Position numbers and translations under genes: made by a program | Part shown: piece after piece, positions 33,694-42,544 of the stretch | Layout of the letters: each line of letters begins with the position of its first letter | How positions within the stretch are numbered: the stretch's first letter is position 1 | Source: Chloroflexota bacterium | Lineage (GTDB): Bacteria; Chloroflexota; Dehalococcoidia; Lucifugimonadales; UBA3495 | Reading direction: 5' to 3' | DNA: 64,000 nucleotides | NCBI GenBank assembly: GCA_028873965.1 | Contig: JAPPMU010000041.1 | Location: 51,374-115,373 of the forward strand | The notes under the pieces: model-generated | The model's input: only the letters and a program-made list of their open reading frames with translations | What the model was told of the DNA's origin: nothing | Database searches by the model: none

Positions 33694-34587
33694 ATGTTAC
33701 ATAAACCGCTCGCGCGCGCGGTCGCGATCGTTGTTCTGATCTCGGTCCTTCTGGCGCTTGTCGCCTGCGCCGAAGAAGAACTGCCCGTCCTCTACCTCGG
33801 CGGCATCCCCGACCAGGACGTGGCCGTCCTGGAAGCCCGCTTCAACCTTCTCGCCGAGCACGTCAGCGAGGAAACCGGCGTCCCCGTCCGTTACCTTCCA
33901 TCCCAGTCCTACGCCGCTCTGGTCACCGGATGGGACAACAACGACGTACAGCTGGCCTGGTACGGTGGCCTGACCGGTGTCCAGGCACGGCTCGCCGTCC
34001 CCGGCTCTGATGCCGTGGCCCAGCGCAGCACCGATGAGAACTTCACGTCGGTGTTCGTCGCCGCACCCGACTCCGGCATATCCTCGCTGGCCGGCCTGAA
34101 AGGACGCACCTTCACCTTCGGCAGCGAAAGTTCAACCTCGGGCAACCTGATGCCTCGTTACTTCCTCGGCCAGGAGGGCATCGTACCCGAGACCGACTTC
34201 AAGAGCGTGGCCTACAGCGGCTCCCACGACGCCACCTGGAAACAGGTCGAAGCCGGAGCGGTCGAGGCCGGCGCCCTCAACGCCAACGTATGGAAGACCC
34301 GCATGGAGCAGGGCGACGTTGACGCCTCCCGGGTCACCGCCTTCTACACCTCCCCCGGCTACGTCGACTACCACTGGGTCGTCCGGCCGGGCCTGGACGA
34401 GATCTACGGCGACGGGTTCACGCAGCGCGTGGTCGATGCCCTCCTCAAGCTGAACGCCGCCAACGGCGGCCGCGATCAGGAAATCATGAACGCCTTCCAG
34501 GCTGACCGGTTCATTTCCACCACCAATGAAAATTACCTCCCCATCGAAAATATCGCCCGCGACCTCGGCCTCATCTCCGAACAGTAG
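33694..34587 (+). CDS. Phosphonate/selenate-type ABC transporter substrate-binding lipoprotein
   Basis: The 297-residue protein starts with a lipoprotein signal peptide (VLISVLLALVAC, lipobox Cys at about 26). The mature part LYLGGIPDQDVAVLEARF, WYGGLTGVQARLAVPG, FTSVFVA, LKGRTFTFGSESSTSGNLMP and GSHDATWKQVEAG is of the PhnD type; the exact wording GGLTGVQARL and TFTFGSESSTSG resembles the subgroup annotated as putative selenate transporters more than classic phosphonate binders. It would capture the anion outside the membrane and deliver it to the downstream permeases. Confidence 0.88.
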   Translation: MLHKPLARAVAIVVLISVLLALVACAEEELPVLYLGGIPDQDVAVLEARFNLLAEHVSEETGVPVRYLPSQSYAALVTGWDNNDVQLAWYGGLTGVQARLAVPGSDAVAQRSTDENFTSVFVAAPDSGISSLAGLKGRTFTFGSESSTSGNLMPRYFLGQEGIVPETDFKSVAYSGSHDATWKQVEAGAVEAGALNANVWKTRMEQGDVDASRVTAFYTSPGYVDYHWVVRPGLDEIYGDGFTQRVVDALLKLNAANGGRDQEIMNAFQADRFISTTNENYLPIENIARDLGLISEQ

Positions 34588-35338
34588 CCATCCGGCAATT
34601 CTGATCGACGGTGCGGGCAAGACCTACGGCGACGTCGAGGCCGTCCGCCCGATCTCGCTGACCATCCAGCCGGGCGAGACCGTAGCGCTGCTGGGACCCA
34701 GCGGTAGCGGCAAGACCACCCTGCTGTCCATGATTGCCGGCGAGCTGGAGCCGTCGGAAGGATCCATCCGTCTGCGCGGCAGAAACTTGGCCGACCTTCA
34801 TCCCGGCCGGGAGCTCTCCCGCGAGGTGGGCATGATCCACCAGCAGTACGACCTCGTCCCCAACCTCTCGTCGTTGCAAAACGTGCTCGCCGGACGATTG
34901 GGAGACTGGGGCCTGTTCAAATCGGTAATTTCCCTGGTGTGGCCCCAGGACCGGCAGGTGGGCATGACCGCCCTGGACCGAGTGGGGGTCGGAGACCGCG
35001 CCCGGGTTCGGGCCGGCTTTCTCTCCGGCGGCGAGCAGCAACGGGTGGCCGTGGCCCGTCTCCTGGTGCAGGATCCCGCCATCATCGTCGCCGACGAACC
35101 GGTTTCGTCCCTGGACCCGGCCCGGGCCGAAGAGGTGATGGGCATCCTGAGCGAGTCCGCCCGCCAGGCTGGAAAAACCCTGGTGGCCACCGTCCATTCC
35201 ACCGATGTGGCGCGAACCTACTTCGGGCGCCTGATCGGTCTGCGCAACGGCGAACCGGAATTCGACCTGCCTTCCCACCTGGTCACCGACGACCAGTTCA
35301 ATGCCCTCTACGCGCTGGAGGGCCTGCGGGATGAATGA
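34526..35338 (+). CDS. Phosphonate-type ABC transporter ATP-binding protein
   Basis: The 270-residue protein has Walker A GPSGSGKT (57-64), the Q-loop region MIHQQYDLVPNLSSLQNVLAG, signature LSGGEQQRVAVARLL (about 166) and Walker B AIIVADEP. NVLAGRLG is a PhnC-type stretch. The ATG at 34526 overlaps the binding-protein gene by 62 bases and gives a 20-residue unconserved leader, so the true start may be a little further in; no better codon with a clear ribosome site was seen. Confidence 0.88.
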   Translation: MKITSPSKISPATSASSPNSSHPAILIDGAGKTYGDVEAVRPISLTIQPGETVALLGPSGSGKTTLLSMIAGELEPSEGSIRLRGRNLADLHPGRELSREVGMIHQQYDLVPNLSSLQNVLAGRLGDWGLFKSVISLVWPQDRQVGMTALDRVGVGDRARVRAGFLSGGEQQRVAVARLLVQDPAIIVADEPVSSLDPARAEEVMGILSESARQAGKTLVATVHSTDVARTYFGRLIGLRNGEPEFDLPSHLVTDDQFNALYALEGLRDE

Positions 35339-36140
35339 CCGCGCGCACCAGGGATCCCTGGGAGGGCGTGGCGCGCTGACCGCAATCTTGCTGATCGCTT
35401 TCGCGGTCAGCCTGGTGGGCATCGGATGGGGCGACGGCGTGCTCAACGCCGGCGGTCTCCGCGCCGTCGGGCAGATCCTGGTGGCCGCCATCCAACCGCA
35501 GTTGGACCTGAACGTCCTGTCCATCGGCGCCCGCTCCACCTGGACCACGCTGGCTTACGCCTGGGCCGGCATGACTGTCGCCCTGGCTATAGGTATCCCG
35601 TTGGGTATCCTGGGCTCCGGAACCGTGGTTCGGTCCCCCTGGGCTCGACGGTGGAACATCTCATCGGCGCGCTTTGCTTTGGCGGTGTTCCGCGCTATCC
35701 ACGAGCTGGTATGGGCCTGGCTATTCGTCGCGGCGCTCGGCCTGTCTCCTATGGCCGGAGTGCTCGCCCTGGGGCTGCCCTACGGCGGCATTCTCGGTCG
35801 GATCTACGCCGAGCTGCTGCAGGACGTACCCGATGCTCCCCTACGCGCCCTGCGGAGCGCCGGAGCCTCTGAGTGGCGCGTCTTCTGGTTCGGTCGGCTC
35901 CCCATGGCCCTGCCGGACATGCTCAGCTACACCTTCTACCGCCTGGAATGCGGGATACGGTCGGCGGCCATCCTGAGCTTCGTGGGTCTCGGCGGCCTCG
36001 GTCACAACATCCAGATTTCCCTGCAGGACATCGATTACAGCCGCATGTGGACCTTCGTCTATTTCCTCATCGCGCTGGTACTCGTCGTTGACCTTTGGAG
36101 CTCGCTGGTTCGGCGCCGAGTCGCCATCGAGCAGGGTTAG
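35331..36140 (+). CDS. Phosphonate-type ABC transporter permease (first)
   Basis: ATG 35331 overlaps the ATPase stop (GATGAATGA) and has GGAGG upstream; the track start at 35301 is rejected. The 269-residue protein has about six membrane segments and the permease EAA-loop-like region DVPDAPLRALRSAGASEWRVFWFGRLP, followed by SYTFYRLECGIRSAAILSFVGLGGLGHNI, as in PhnE. It forms the membrane channel with the second permease. Confidence 0.88.
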   Translation: MNDRAHQGSLGGRGALTAILLIAFAVSLVGIGWGDGVLNAGGLRAVGQILVAAIQPQLDLNVLSIGARSTWTTLAYAWAGMTVALAIGIPLGILGSGTVVRSPWARRWNISSARFALAVFRAIHELVWAWLFVAALGLSPMAGVLALGLPYGGILGRIYAELLQDVPDAPLRALRSAGASEWRVFWFGRLPMALPDMLSYTFYRLECGIRSAAILSFVGLGGLGHNIQISLQDIDYSRMWTFVYFLIALVLVVDLWSSLVRRRVAIEQG

Positions 36141-36143
36141 CAG

Positions 36144-37043
36144 ATGGCAGCCCCATACGGACGCGGCGAACCGGTCTCCCGCGGCGGAGCCACGGCGCCA
36201 ATCGCTCCGACCCGCCGCATCGGGTTCCTCGCCGCCTCCGCCGCCATCGCCATTGTGATGGGGGTGGCCGCGTGGGTGACCATCATCGGCAACGACCACT
36301 TCCCTAGCCGGGGCCTGCTCTCCCTCGAAACAGTGACCCGGGCGGCGGACTTTGCCGGCGGGTTGATCGGCACGAAATCTGCATCCACTCCCGCTTTCTA
36401 CCAGCCGGCCGAATGGGCCGAGAAAGCGCGTTTGGCCGGCGAAACCCTGGCCATGAGCGTGGCCGCCGCCGGCCTGGCCGCCCTGGGAGCCCTGGCGCTG
36501 TTCATGTTCGGCGCGCGCAACGTGATGATGGGCAGCCTCGCGCCCTACCGGTCGCCCTTCTGGACGGCGCCTTTCTTCCTGATCCGCGCGGTGTTCACCG
36601 TGAGCCGCGCCGTGCCGGAACTGGTCTGGGCCATGATCCTGGTGTTCGTCTTCACCCAGGGAACCCTGCCCGGCGTAATCGCCCTCGCCATCCACAACGG
36701 CGGCATCCTGGGCAAGCTGGGCTCCGAAATCGTAGAGGGACTCGACACGCGCCCGATGCGAGCACTGCGGTCCACCGGCGCCGGCCGGATGCAGGTGCTG
36801 CTCTACGGCGTGCTCCCCGAGGCCCTGCCCAAGTTCATCACGTACCTGTTCTATCGTTGGGAGGTGATCATCCGCACCACCATCGTGGTCGGATTCGTCG
36901 CCGCCGGCGGCCTCGGCACCGAGTTCCGCCTGGCCATGAGCCACTTCAAATTCACCGAAGTGTCGCTCATACTGTTCTGGTACCTGGTCCTCGTCCTGTT
37001 CGTGGACCTCGTCTCCGCACAGATGAGGCGGCTCGCCAACTGA
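36144..37043 (+). CDS. Phosphonate-type ABC transporter permease (second)
   Basis: The 299-residue protein starts 3 bases after the first permease gene. It carries the same EAA-type motif (EGLDTRPMRALRSTGAGRMQVLLYGVLP) and TYLFYRWEVIIRTTIVVGFVAAGGLGTEF. The two permeases would form a heterodimer, completing a binding protein-ATPase-permease-permease operon. No C-P lyase or phosphite oxidation genes follow, so the substrate cannot be confirmed from context. Confidence 0.88.
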   Translation: MAAPYGRGEPVSRGGATAPIAPTRRIGFLAASAAIAIVMGVAAWVTIIGNDHFPSRGLLSLETVTRAADFAGGLIGTKSASTPAFYQPAEWAEKARLAGETLAMSVAAAGLAALGALALFMFGARNVMMGSLAPYRSPFWTAPFFLIRAVFTVSRAVPELVWAMILVFVFTQGTLPGVIALAIHNGGILGKLGSEIVEGLDTRPMRALRSTGAGRMQVLLYGVLPEALPKFITYLFYRWEVIIRTTIVVGFVAAGGLGTEFRLAMSHFKFTEVSLILFWYLVLVLFVDLVSAQMRRLAN

Positions 37044-37102
37044 GTGCGGCTCGATACCGGCCGCATGCGCTACGGTCGAACCCTACAAGCAGGTCTGATT
37101 GG

Positions 37103-38725
37103 TCAGTTGCCCCGATTGTAAGTGTCCGGCGGGGTAACCCCGTGAAAGATCGAATATTCTGAGATAACTTCCCGCGCACCGCCCAAATCGCCCCACACGA
37201 CCACCGTGTATACCCCACTTCCATGCTGGTTCAGTATCCGGCCAATGTCGGCTTTCACCGCGAACGTCTCTCCCGTGGCCGTCCATGATGAGGCGGTGAT
37301 CCATGGCAAAGTTAGCGACTGAGCCTGCCGGGATTGACTGGCGTCGTACGCATCCTGCCAAGCCCTGTGGGCTTCAGCAGGCGAACGCGGAGCTGGCGAG
37401 TCGATCGCAACATCATACGGACTGGGACAAGGTTTATGGGTTTTAGAGAACGTATCTGTAGTCCACCGATAGCCGCCAGTCAACGGCCATCGCAAACTCG
37501 CTACCGGGCGTCCGTTGTCGTAACAATAGGTACGAGCGACCTGTGCTCTGGCCAATTCGTGCGGCGGCGGGTCATAGTAAATCTGCACGCCTAAATCTTT
37601 CTCTTGACTGAACCGCACTCCATGCTTTGTAGTGCCGGAGAATGACACGACGTCGTTTGAGATGGACGGGACCCGGTCGTACTCAACATAGTCGCCCTCG
37701 AAATGCTGGTACATCGCGGTGTTGTACCGATCCCAGGCAATGCCGATGTTCACCCGCTTGTGAGCGGGATCCAGCATGTTCCGGCGGTGCCCGGGACTTC
37801 TCATCCAGCCGTCCATCGTCTCTCGAATTTCTTGCTTAATGGGGCCATTGGCGCGGTAGCCGTCGGACGCTGTGATGCAGTAATCCAATCCGCTGCCGTT
37901 TTCGCCGTTGGACTGGTAACCACCGGCCAGGCTGTAACGCATATACGGCTTCAGGCCGTCAATACCCCAATGGGAAGAAAAGCAGTTGTCCAACGCGGAT
38001 TCGGCGTGCAGCTGGGCAGCGACGTTCTCGCCGAGGGTTATTGCGCCAACGCCGGCTTTGTTGCGCTCGGCGTTGATCAGGGACAGCATATAGCGCTTTT
38101 CCTCGGTGTACCGGAGATTCGGTTTTTGTGTAACGGCCGGGACGCTAACGGTTGCGACCGGCGTCGGTATCCTGACAGGGAGCAGTGGCGCCAGCGTGGG
38201 CAAGGCTGCAACTGATTTCGTGGGCGTCGGCGTATTGGTCGGTTGCGTAACCATCGCCAAGTGTGGGAACACCCCACCGCAGTTCTCGTCCACCAGAGCC
38301 CGGACGCTGGCTACCGAATGGAGGCCCCGGTCAATGGCCGAATTCGTGGCAGCGAAGCGGCGCCGCTTCTCCTCCCCGGAGTATTGGCCATTGCATCCGG
38401 CGAAAGCATCAACGACTATCTCCCGCTCTGTCGTCCCGGCCGGAGTTAACGTTGGTTCAGGCGTTAGTTTGGCAGCTGTCGGCGTGAGGGGCGCCGGTGG
38501 CATTGGGGTGGGCGGGGGAGTGGGAGACAGCGCCGCCGCCGGGCGCGGCGTGTCGGTGGGGAGTGGAGCGGATGTTGGCGATGGAGACGGCGCGGGCGTG
38601 GCCGTCACTTCCCCGACACGCACGTTCACCTGCACCGGATTACGGCCCAGATACAGCATGAAGCCATATACGATGCCGCCGCCGATGACAGCGAAAACCA
38701 AAGCAATGGCCAGCACCCGCGCCAT
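37103..38725 (-). CDS. Membrane-anchored CAP/SCP-domain protein
   Basis: The 540-residue protein has an N-terminal membrane anchor (about 5-26), a long Pro/Thr-rich linker (about 40-98 and 160-200, PTP and TPT repeats) that would span the cell surface, and a CAP domain (about 208-345) with LINAERNKAGVGAITL, SHWGIDG and a GENGSG stretch. The remainder (about 350-540) is of unknown fold with paired cysteines. CAP proteins are secreted and often bind lipids or have protease-like roles. The linker style is typical of surface proteins in Chloroflexota. Confidence 0.82.
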   Translation of the reverse strand: MARVLAIALVFAVIGGGIVYGFMLYLGRNPVQVNVRVGEVTATPAPSPSPTSAPLPTDTPRPAAALSPTPPPTPMPPAPLTPTAAKLTPEPTLTPAGTTEREIVVDAFAGCNGQYSGEEKRRRFAATNSAIDRGLHSVASVRALVDENCGGVFPHLAMVTQPTNTPTPTKSVAALPTLAPLLPVRIPTPVATVSVPAVTQKPNLRYTEEKRYMLSLINAERNKAGVGAITLGENVAAQLHAESALDNCFSSHWGIDGLKPYMRYSLAGGYQSNGENGSGLDYCITASDGYRANGPIKQEIRETMDGWMRSPGHRRNMLDPAHKRVNIGIAWDRYNTAMYQHFEGDYVEYDRVPSISNDVVSFSGTTKHGVRFSQEKDLGVQIYYDPPPHELARAQVARTYCYDNGRPVASLRWPLTGGYRWTTDTFSKTHKPCPSPYDVAIDSPAPRSPAEAHRAWQDAYDASQSRQAQSLTLPWITASSWTATGETFAVKADIGRILNQHGSGVYTVVVWGDLGGAREVISEYSIFHGVTPPDTYNRGN

Positions 38726-38731
38726 GTTCAG

Positions 38732-39205
38732 CTATTCGCTTTCGTCCGGAGGCGGCTCGTCGAAGGTCTTTCCTTCGGCCTCGGCATTGGTCTTGCGATT
38801 CAGCCAGTCGCGCCATTGCGCGTTGGATTCGATACGCCCTTCAATATGCCCTTCAGTGTGGCCCAACTCGCGCTGGGCATTGAGCAAAGGCCGGATTACC
38901 TTCTCTATGATTGCCATCAGGCCATGCCCTCCTTTGTGGATCAGTAGGATGATGGCAAGCGTTTCTGACGGGTTTGGCAGCAGGTCGAGTGGTTCCATCT
39001 GCCGATCAGTGCCGTTACCGCCTTTGCGGTTTCCGCGTTTATCATACCGCCCTGTGCCATCATGTTGCCAATGATGACCACTGCCAGGACTATTTCCAGG
39101 GTGGTCAGGGCTGGGCGCTATCAGACGGAATAGCGTCCACGGAAAGCCTTGCCTTGGCTCTCTGGGCTGACCGAGCAACTCGCTGAGACGTTGGGCAAAG
39201 GTCAT
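38732..39205 (-). CDS. Small EGR/EGH-repeat protein, probably frameshifted in the middle
   Basis: The annotated 157-residue frame starts MTFAQRLSELLGQP and ends with GHTEGHIEGRIESNAQW and EGKTFDEPPP, the tail shared with the gene at 23301. In the middle (about 39010-39110) this frame is poor, but the +1 frame reads LTTLEIVLAVVIIGNMMAQG and INAETAKAVTALIG, a convincing membrane segment. Two compensating indels would join the three pieces into one membrane protein. It may be a pseudogene or a sequence error; the start overlaps the stop of the next upstream gene. Confidence 0.5.
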   Translation of the reverse strand: MTFAQRLSELLGQPREPRQGFPWTLFRLIAPSPDHPGNSPGSGHHWQHDGTGRYDKRGNRKGGNGTDRQMEPLDLLPNPSETLAIILLIHKGGHGLMAIIEKVIRPLLNAQRELGHTEGHIEGRIESNAQWRDWLNRKTNAEAEGKTFDEPPPDESE

Positions 39206-39465
39206 TCTCGACCGTCGCTGGGCGGCGACTCTTCCATATCGGAACTGTCTTCATCATGACGAGTGGTCACCGCCCAGTGGCAAAAACCGAGGAGCAGCGT
39301 TCCGTGAACAACCTGGACCGCGGTGAGTAGGTTGAAACCAATCAGATCGTGTCCCGCCATGTATGCGGAGAGGCCGAGCCAGAGCACGACCGCCAGTACC
39401 ATCTTGAACCCTTTGATTCCCGGCGGCATTCTCATCAGCGCGCTCCGGCTCCCCTCAGTCGTCAA
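39202..39465 (-). CDS. Small membrane protein, two transmembrane segments
   Basis: The 87-residue product has two hydrophobic helices (about 21-37, VLAVVLWLGLSAYMAG, and 45-66) and a charged C-terminus. No family is recognised. Its stop overlaps the start of the EGR-repeat gene (ATGA), so the two are coupled. Confidence 0.55.
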   Translation of the reverse strand: MTTEGSRSALMRMPPGIKGFKMVLAVVLWLGLSAYMAGHDLIGFNLLTAVQVVHGTLLLGFCHWAVTTRHDEDSSDMEESPPSDGRE

Positions 39466-39483
39466 TCCCGCCGTTCGCTTACC

Positions 39484-40437
39484 CTACTCCGCGTCGGGAT
39501 GAGTCGTGATGAACCGCGCCGCCCGCTCCGGGTCCACCTGCGGCGCCCGCACCTCGACCCCTGCCTGCTCCTCCTGCAAGCGCACCGTGCTGCTGCTGTC
39601 GGCCTGGCCCCAGCCGCGGTTCATGGCCTGCAGCGAGATCTGCTGCGCCAATGTGGACATGGGCATGGGCACGTCGTACTCCCGCGCCAACTCCGTCGCC
39701 AGCGAGATGTCCTTGTGCGCCAGGTTCAACGCGAAACTCGCCGGCTCAAACTCCCCGCGAAACATCGTCCGCACCAACCCCTCGTGGAGGAAGGACATCC
39801 GGCCCAACGCCCCGCGCCTCACGCACTCCCACAGCGGTTCGGGATCCACGCCCGCCTTGACGCCCAGCGTCAGCCCTTCCGCGATGGCCTGCCGCACGCT
39901 GTGGCCAATCATGTTGTGCACCAGCTTTGCCACACTGCCAGCGCCGATCTCCCCCGCGTAGAACACCTTGTCCCCAAAGGCGTCCAGTATCGGCTTCACC
40001 CGATCAAACACCTCCCGGTCTCCACCCACCATCACCGCCAGGTTTCCCGACGCCGCCCCCGTCTTCCCCCCGCTCACCGGCGCGTCCAGCACGTGACAAC
40101 CCTTGGCCCGAAACTGCGGCTCGATCTCCCGAATCAGCGTCGGCCGGCTCGACGACAGGTCGATGTACACGCTCCCCGGACGGATCCCTTCCAGCACTCC
40201 CGAAGCGCCCGTCGAAACCGCCTCCACCTCGTAGGGACCCGGCAGCGACGTGAACGTCACGTCGCTGGCCTCCGCGACCTCCGCCGGCGTGTTGGCGAGA
40301 CGCGCGCCGCCTTCCAGCAGGGGCAATGCCGCCTCTTCGCGCAAATCGTAAACGATCATCGGGTAGCCGGCCCGCTGGATGTTGGCGGACATCCCGCCGC
40401 CCATGTTCCCCAAGCCAATGAATCCTACTGTTTCCAT
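39484..40437 (-). CDS. NAD(P)-dependent beta-hydroxyacid dehydrogenase
   Basis: The 317-residue protein belongs to the 3-hydroxyisobutyrate dehydrogenase family: GFIGLGNMGGGMSANIQRAG at the N-terminus, VTFTSLPGPYEVEAV, the DAPVSGGKTGAASG substrate loop and catalytic Lys in GSVAKLVHNM. It oxidises a beta-hydroxy acid to the semialdehyde. It is divergent from tRNA-Gln; the spacer contains the probable tRNA promoter. Confidence 0.92.
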   Translation of the reverse strand: METVGFIGLGNMGGGMSANIQRAGYPMIVYDLREEAALPLLEGGARLANTPAEVAEASDVTFTSLPGPYEVEAVSTGASGVLEGIRPGSVYIDLSSSRPTLIREIEPQFRAKGCHVLDAPVSGGKTGAASGNLAVMVGGDREVFDRVKPILDAFGDKVFYAGEIGAGSVAKLVHNMIGHSVRQAIAEGLTLGVKAGVDPEPLWECVRRGALGRMSFLHEGLVRTMFRGEFEPASFALNLAHKDISLATELAREYDVPMPMSTLAQQISLQAMNRGWGQADSSSTVRLQEEQAGVEVRAPQVDPERAARFITTHPDAE

Positions 40438-40531
40438 AACGCATCACCTGCTCGCAAATTTGGGTTCGCAGCCGCAGTATATCGCACGCCAAACGGCCCG
40501 ATCTGAACCGAGTGCTATAATGAAATTGCAT

Positions 40532-40605
40532 TGCCCCGTGGTGTAGCGGTAGCACGTCAGCCTTTGGAGCTGTAAGCCCTGGTTCGAACCCAGGCGGGGC
40601 AGCCA
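40532..40605 (+). tRNA. tRNA-Gln (anticodon TTG)
   Basis: Acceptor TGCCCCG pairs with CGGGGCA; the anticodon arm is CAGC-CTTTGGA-GCTG with TTG, and the T arm has GGTTCGAACCC. CCA is encoded. A TATAAT lies at 40516-40521, 10 bases before the gene. Confidence 0.95.
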
Positions 40606-40647
40606 AACACGCTGCGTTTCAAAACTTGGGCGACCTGGTGGCCGCCC

Positions 40648-42048
40648 TCATTTATTGGTTCGTCGTTCCAGGAAAATGGGCATCCCACCCTTGGGCCGGA
40701 GCGAAATCAGCGGAAGCATTTCGGCCTTGTGCTTGGGGTCGTGGCGCACCTTCCATTGCTGTCCCAGGGTCGCCAGGATCATCTTGGCTTCCATCATCGC
40801 GAACCCCTCGCCGATGCACTGGCGCGGCCCCCCGCCGAAGGGGTAATACGCGTAACGCGGCAGCCCATCCCGGAACTCGTCCGTCCACCGCTCCGGACGG
40901 AACTCCAGGGGGCCGTCGAACCAGCGGGCGTCCCGCTGGATCACCAGCTGCGGCGCCGCCAGCAGGGCCCCCGGCGGAATGTCGTAGCCGCCCAGCTCGA
41001 AGGGCTGGAACGCCATTCGCGACCAGAACCAGATCGGTGGGTACAGCCGCAGCGATTCCGCGAGCACCTTGTCCGTATAGGTCAGGTTCGCCAGATCCGA
41101 CAATTCCGGCGACCGGTCGCCGAGAACCTCATCCAGTTCCTCGTGGAATCGCCGTTGCGCGTCGGGATTGGTGGCCAGCAGGTACCATGTCCACGTGAGG
41201 CACACCGCGGTGGTCTCGTGGCCCGCCGCAAACATCGTGATGGTCTGGTCGCGCACCTGCTGGTCGGTCAGCGGCTGTCCCACGCCTTCCTCGTCCTCCA
41301 GCCGGGCGTCCAGCAACAGGGAGAGCAGATCGTCCTCGCCCGTGGATCTCTCCCGCCGCTCGGAGATCGCGCCGAAAATGATGCGATCCAGTTCCGCCCG
41401 CGCCCTCCGGAAGCGCACCGTGTACGGCACCGGCAAGCGATGCATGAGCCTCCGCAACTTGGGCGGCTGGTTCACCCGTCTCACCAGGTAGTTGTTGATT
41501 AGCTCGAACGCCTCGCCGATCCGCCGCACGTCATCGGGAAGTTCCAGCCCGAACAGCGTTTTGACCACCACCCGCAGCGTGAGCGCCCCCATCTCCCGGG
41601 CCATGTCCACCCTTTGCCCGTCGGACCACGACGCCCGGTGGTGTGCGGCGAAGTCCCGCATCAGCTCGCCATAGCCTTCCACCCGCCCCCGGTGGAACTG
41701 CGGCTGCATCAACCGCCGTTGCTGCAGGTGCTCCACCGGCCCGGCAGTCACCAAACCGTCGCCCATCGCGTACTTGAGCACGTCGGTGTTCGGCCCCCGC
41801 CCCACCAGCCGGTGGTTGGTGACCACCACGTCCCGTATCAGGTCGGGGTGGTTCACCATGAGCAGCAGGGCCGGTTTGACCGACAGCGTGACCAGGTCAC
41901 CATACCGCGCCGATTCCAGCATGAACCGGATCGGATCGCGGATGTACCGCAGCGTCTGTCCGATTACGGGCAGCTCCGGCGGCCCGGGTGGCAACTCGCT
42001 GCGGTCGACCACCGGCCGCGGCGGATATGTCACGGTGGACGTAGTCAT
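40648..42048 (-). CDS. Cytochrome P450
   Basis: I prefer ATG 42048 (MTTSTVTYPPRPVVDRSELPPG), giving 466 residues; 42090 is possible but neither has a strong ribosome site. Key motifs are the I-helix AGHETTAV with oxygen-activating Thr, ESLRLYPP (ExxR), FRPERW and the heme-binding FGGGPRQCIG with the axial Cys near the C-terminus. No membrane anchor is visible, so it is a soluble class I-type P450 needing a ferredoxin partner, not present here. It resembles the CYP102/CYP4-like fatty-acid or terpene hydroxylase style; the substrate is unknown. Confidence 0.93.
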   Translation of the reverse strand: MTTSTVTYPPRPVVDRSELPPGPPELPVIGQTLRYIRDPIRFMLESARYGDLVTLSVKPALLLMVNHPDLIRDVVVTNHRLVGRGPNTDVLKYAMGDGLVTAGPVEHLQQRRLMQPQFHRGRVEGYGELMRDFAAHHRASWSDGQRVDMAREMGALTLRVVVKTLFGLELPDDVRRIGEAFELINNYLVRRVNQPPKLRRLMHRLPVPYTVRFRRARAELDRIIFGAISERRERSTGEDDLLSLLLDARLEDEEGVGQPLTDQQVRDQTITMFAAGHETTAVCLTWTWYLLATNPDAQRRFHEELDEVLGDRSPELSDLANLTYTDKVLAESLRLYPPIWFWSRMAFQPFELGGYDIPPGALLAAPQLVIQRDARWFDGPLEFRPERWTDEFRDGLPRYAYYPFGGGPRQCIGEGFAMMEAKMILATLGQQWKVRHDPKHKAEMLPLISLRPKGGMPIFLERRTNK

Positions 42049-42099
42049 GGATAGAACTCTGGTTTGGCCCCGCACCAACCTTTGCATCATCTAATCGTC

Positions 42100-42168
42100 A
42101 TTCCTGCGCAAGCAGGAATCCAGAGTCCGCTGTGAATAGCGACTTCCGGGTTCCCGCGAAAGCGGGAA
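42100..42168. repeat. Two short palindromes
   Basis: ATTCCTGCGCAAGCAGGAAT at 42100-42119 and TTCCCGCGAAAGCGGGAA at 42151-42168 are members of the scattered hairpin class, placed between the cupin and P450 genes. Confidence 0.7.
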
Positions 42169-42205
42169 CAACGCGTGGTCTCCCAAAAGGCCCATAGAGG
42201 ATCGG

Positions 42206-42544
42206 CTAACCGTCCAGGGGAATCGTGGCGGTAAGCCGTGGCTGGTCCCCCACCGCCCGCGTGGTGTGTCCCTGGCCGGTCAGATCCTCCGCCAGCGTCA
42301 CGTGGCCCGCGCCGAACCGGTGCACCGTCCCGTCACCCAGGCCAATCTCAACCTCGCCCTCCAGCGTGATTACAAACTGGCGGCGTGGCGCGCAGTGCCA
42401 GTCGCTGAAATATCCCGGCTCAACTCGCCGGAACACGATCCCCTGCGCGGCCTGCATCGCCGCGTACTCCGGATGCGACTCCAGTTCGATGTGCTCGATG
42501 TGCGACTGTCCGTCCTCTCCCGTGTAAAGCCTCATTATCGGCAT
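42206..42544 (-). CDS. Cupin-domain protein
   Basis: The 112-residue protein has a single cupin barrel: SDWHCAPRRQFVITLEGEVEIGLGDG and RFGAGHVTLAEDLTGQGHTTRA, with His residues for metal binding but not the complete canonical motif 1. Function is unassigned. A GGGGG/GGAATACC ribosome site precedes the start. It is divergent from the coaE operon, with the 300-base spacer described next. Confidence 0.82.
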   Translation of the reverse strand: MPIMRLYTGEDGQSHIEHIELESHPEYAAMQAAQGIVFRRVEPGYFSDWHCAPRRQFVITLEGEVEIGLGDGTVHRFGAGHVTLAEDLTGQGHTTRAVGDQPRLTATIPLDG

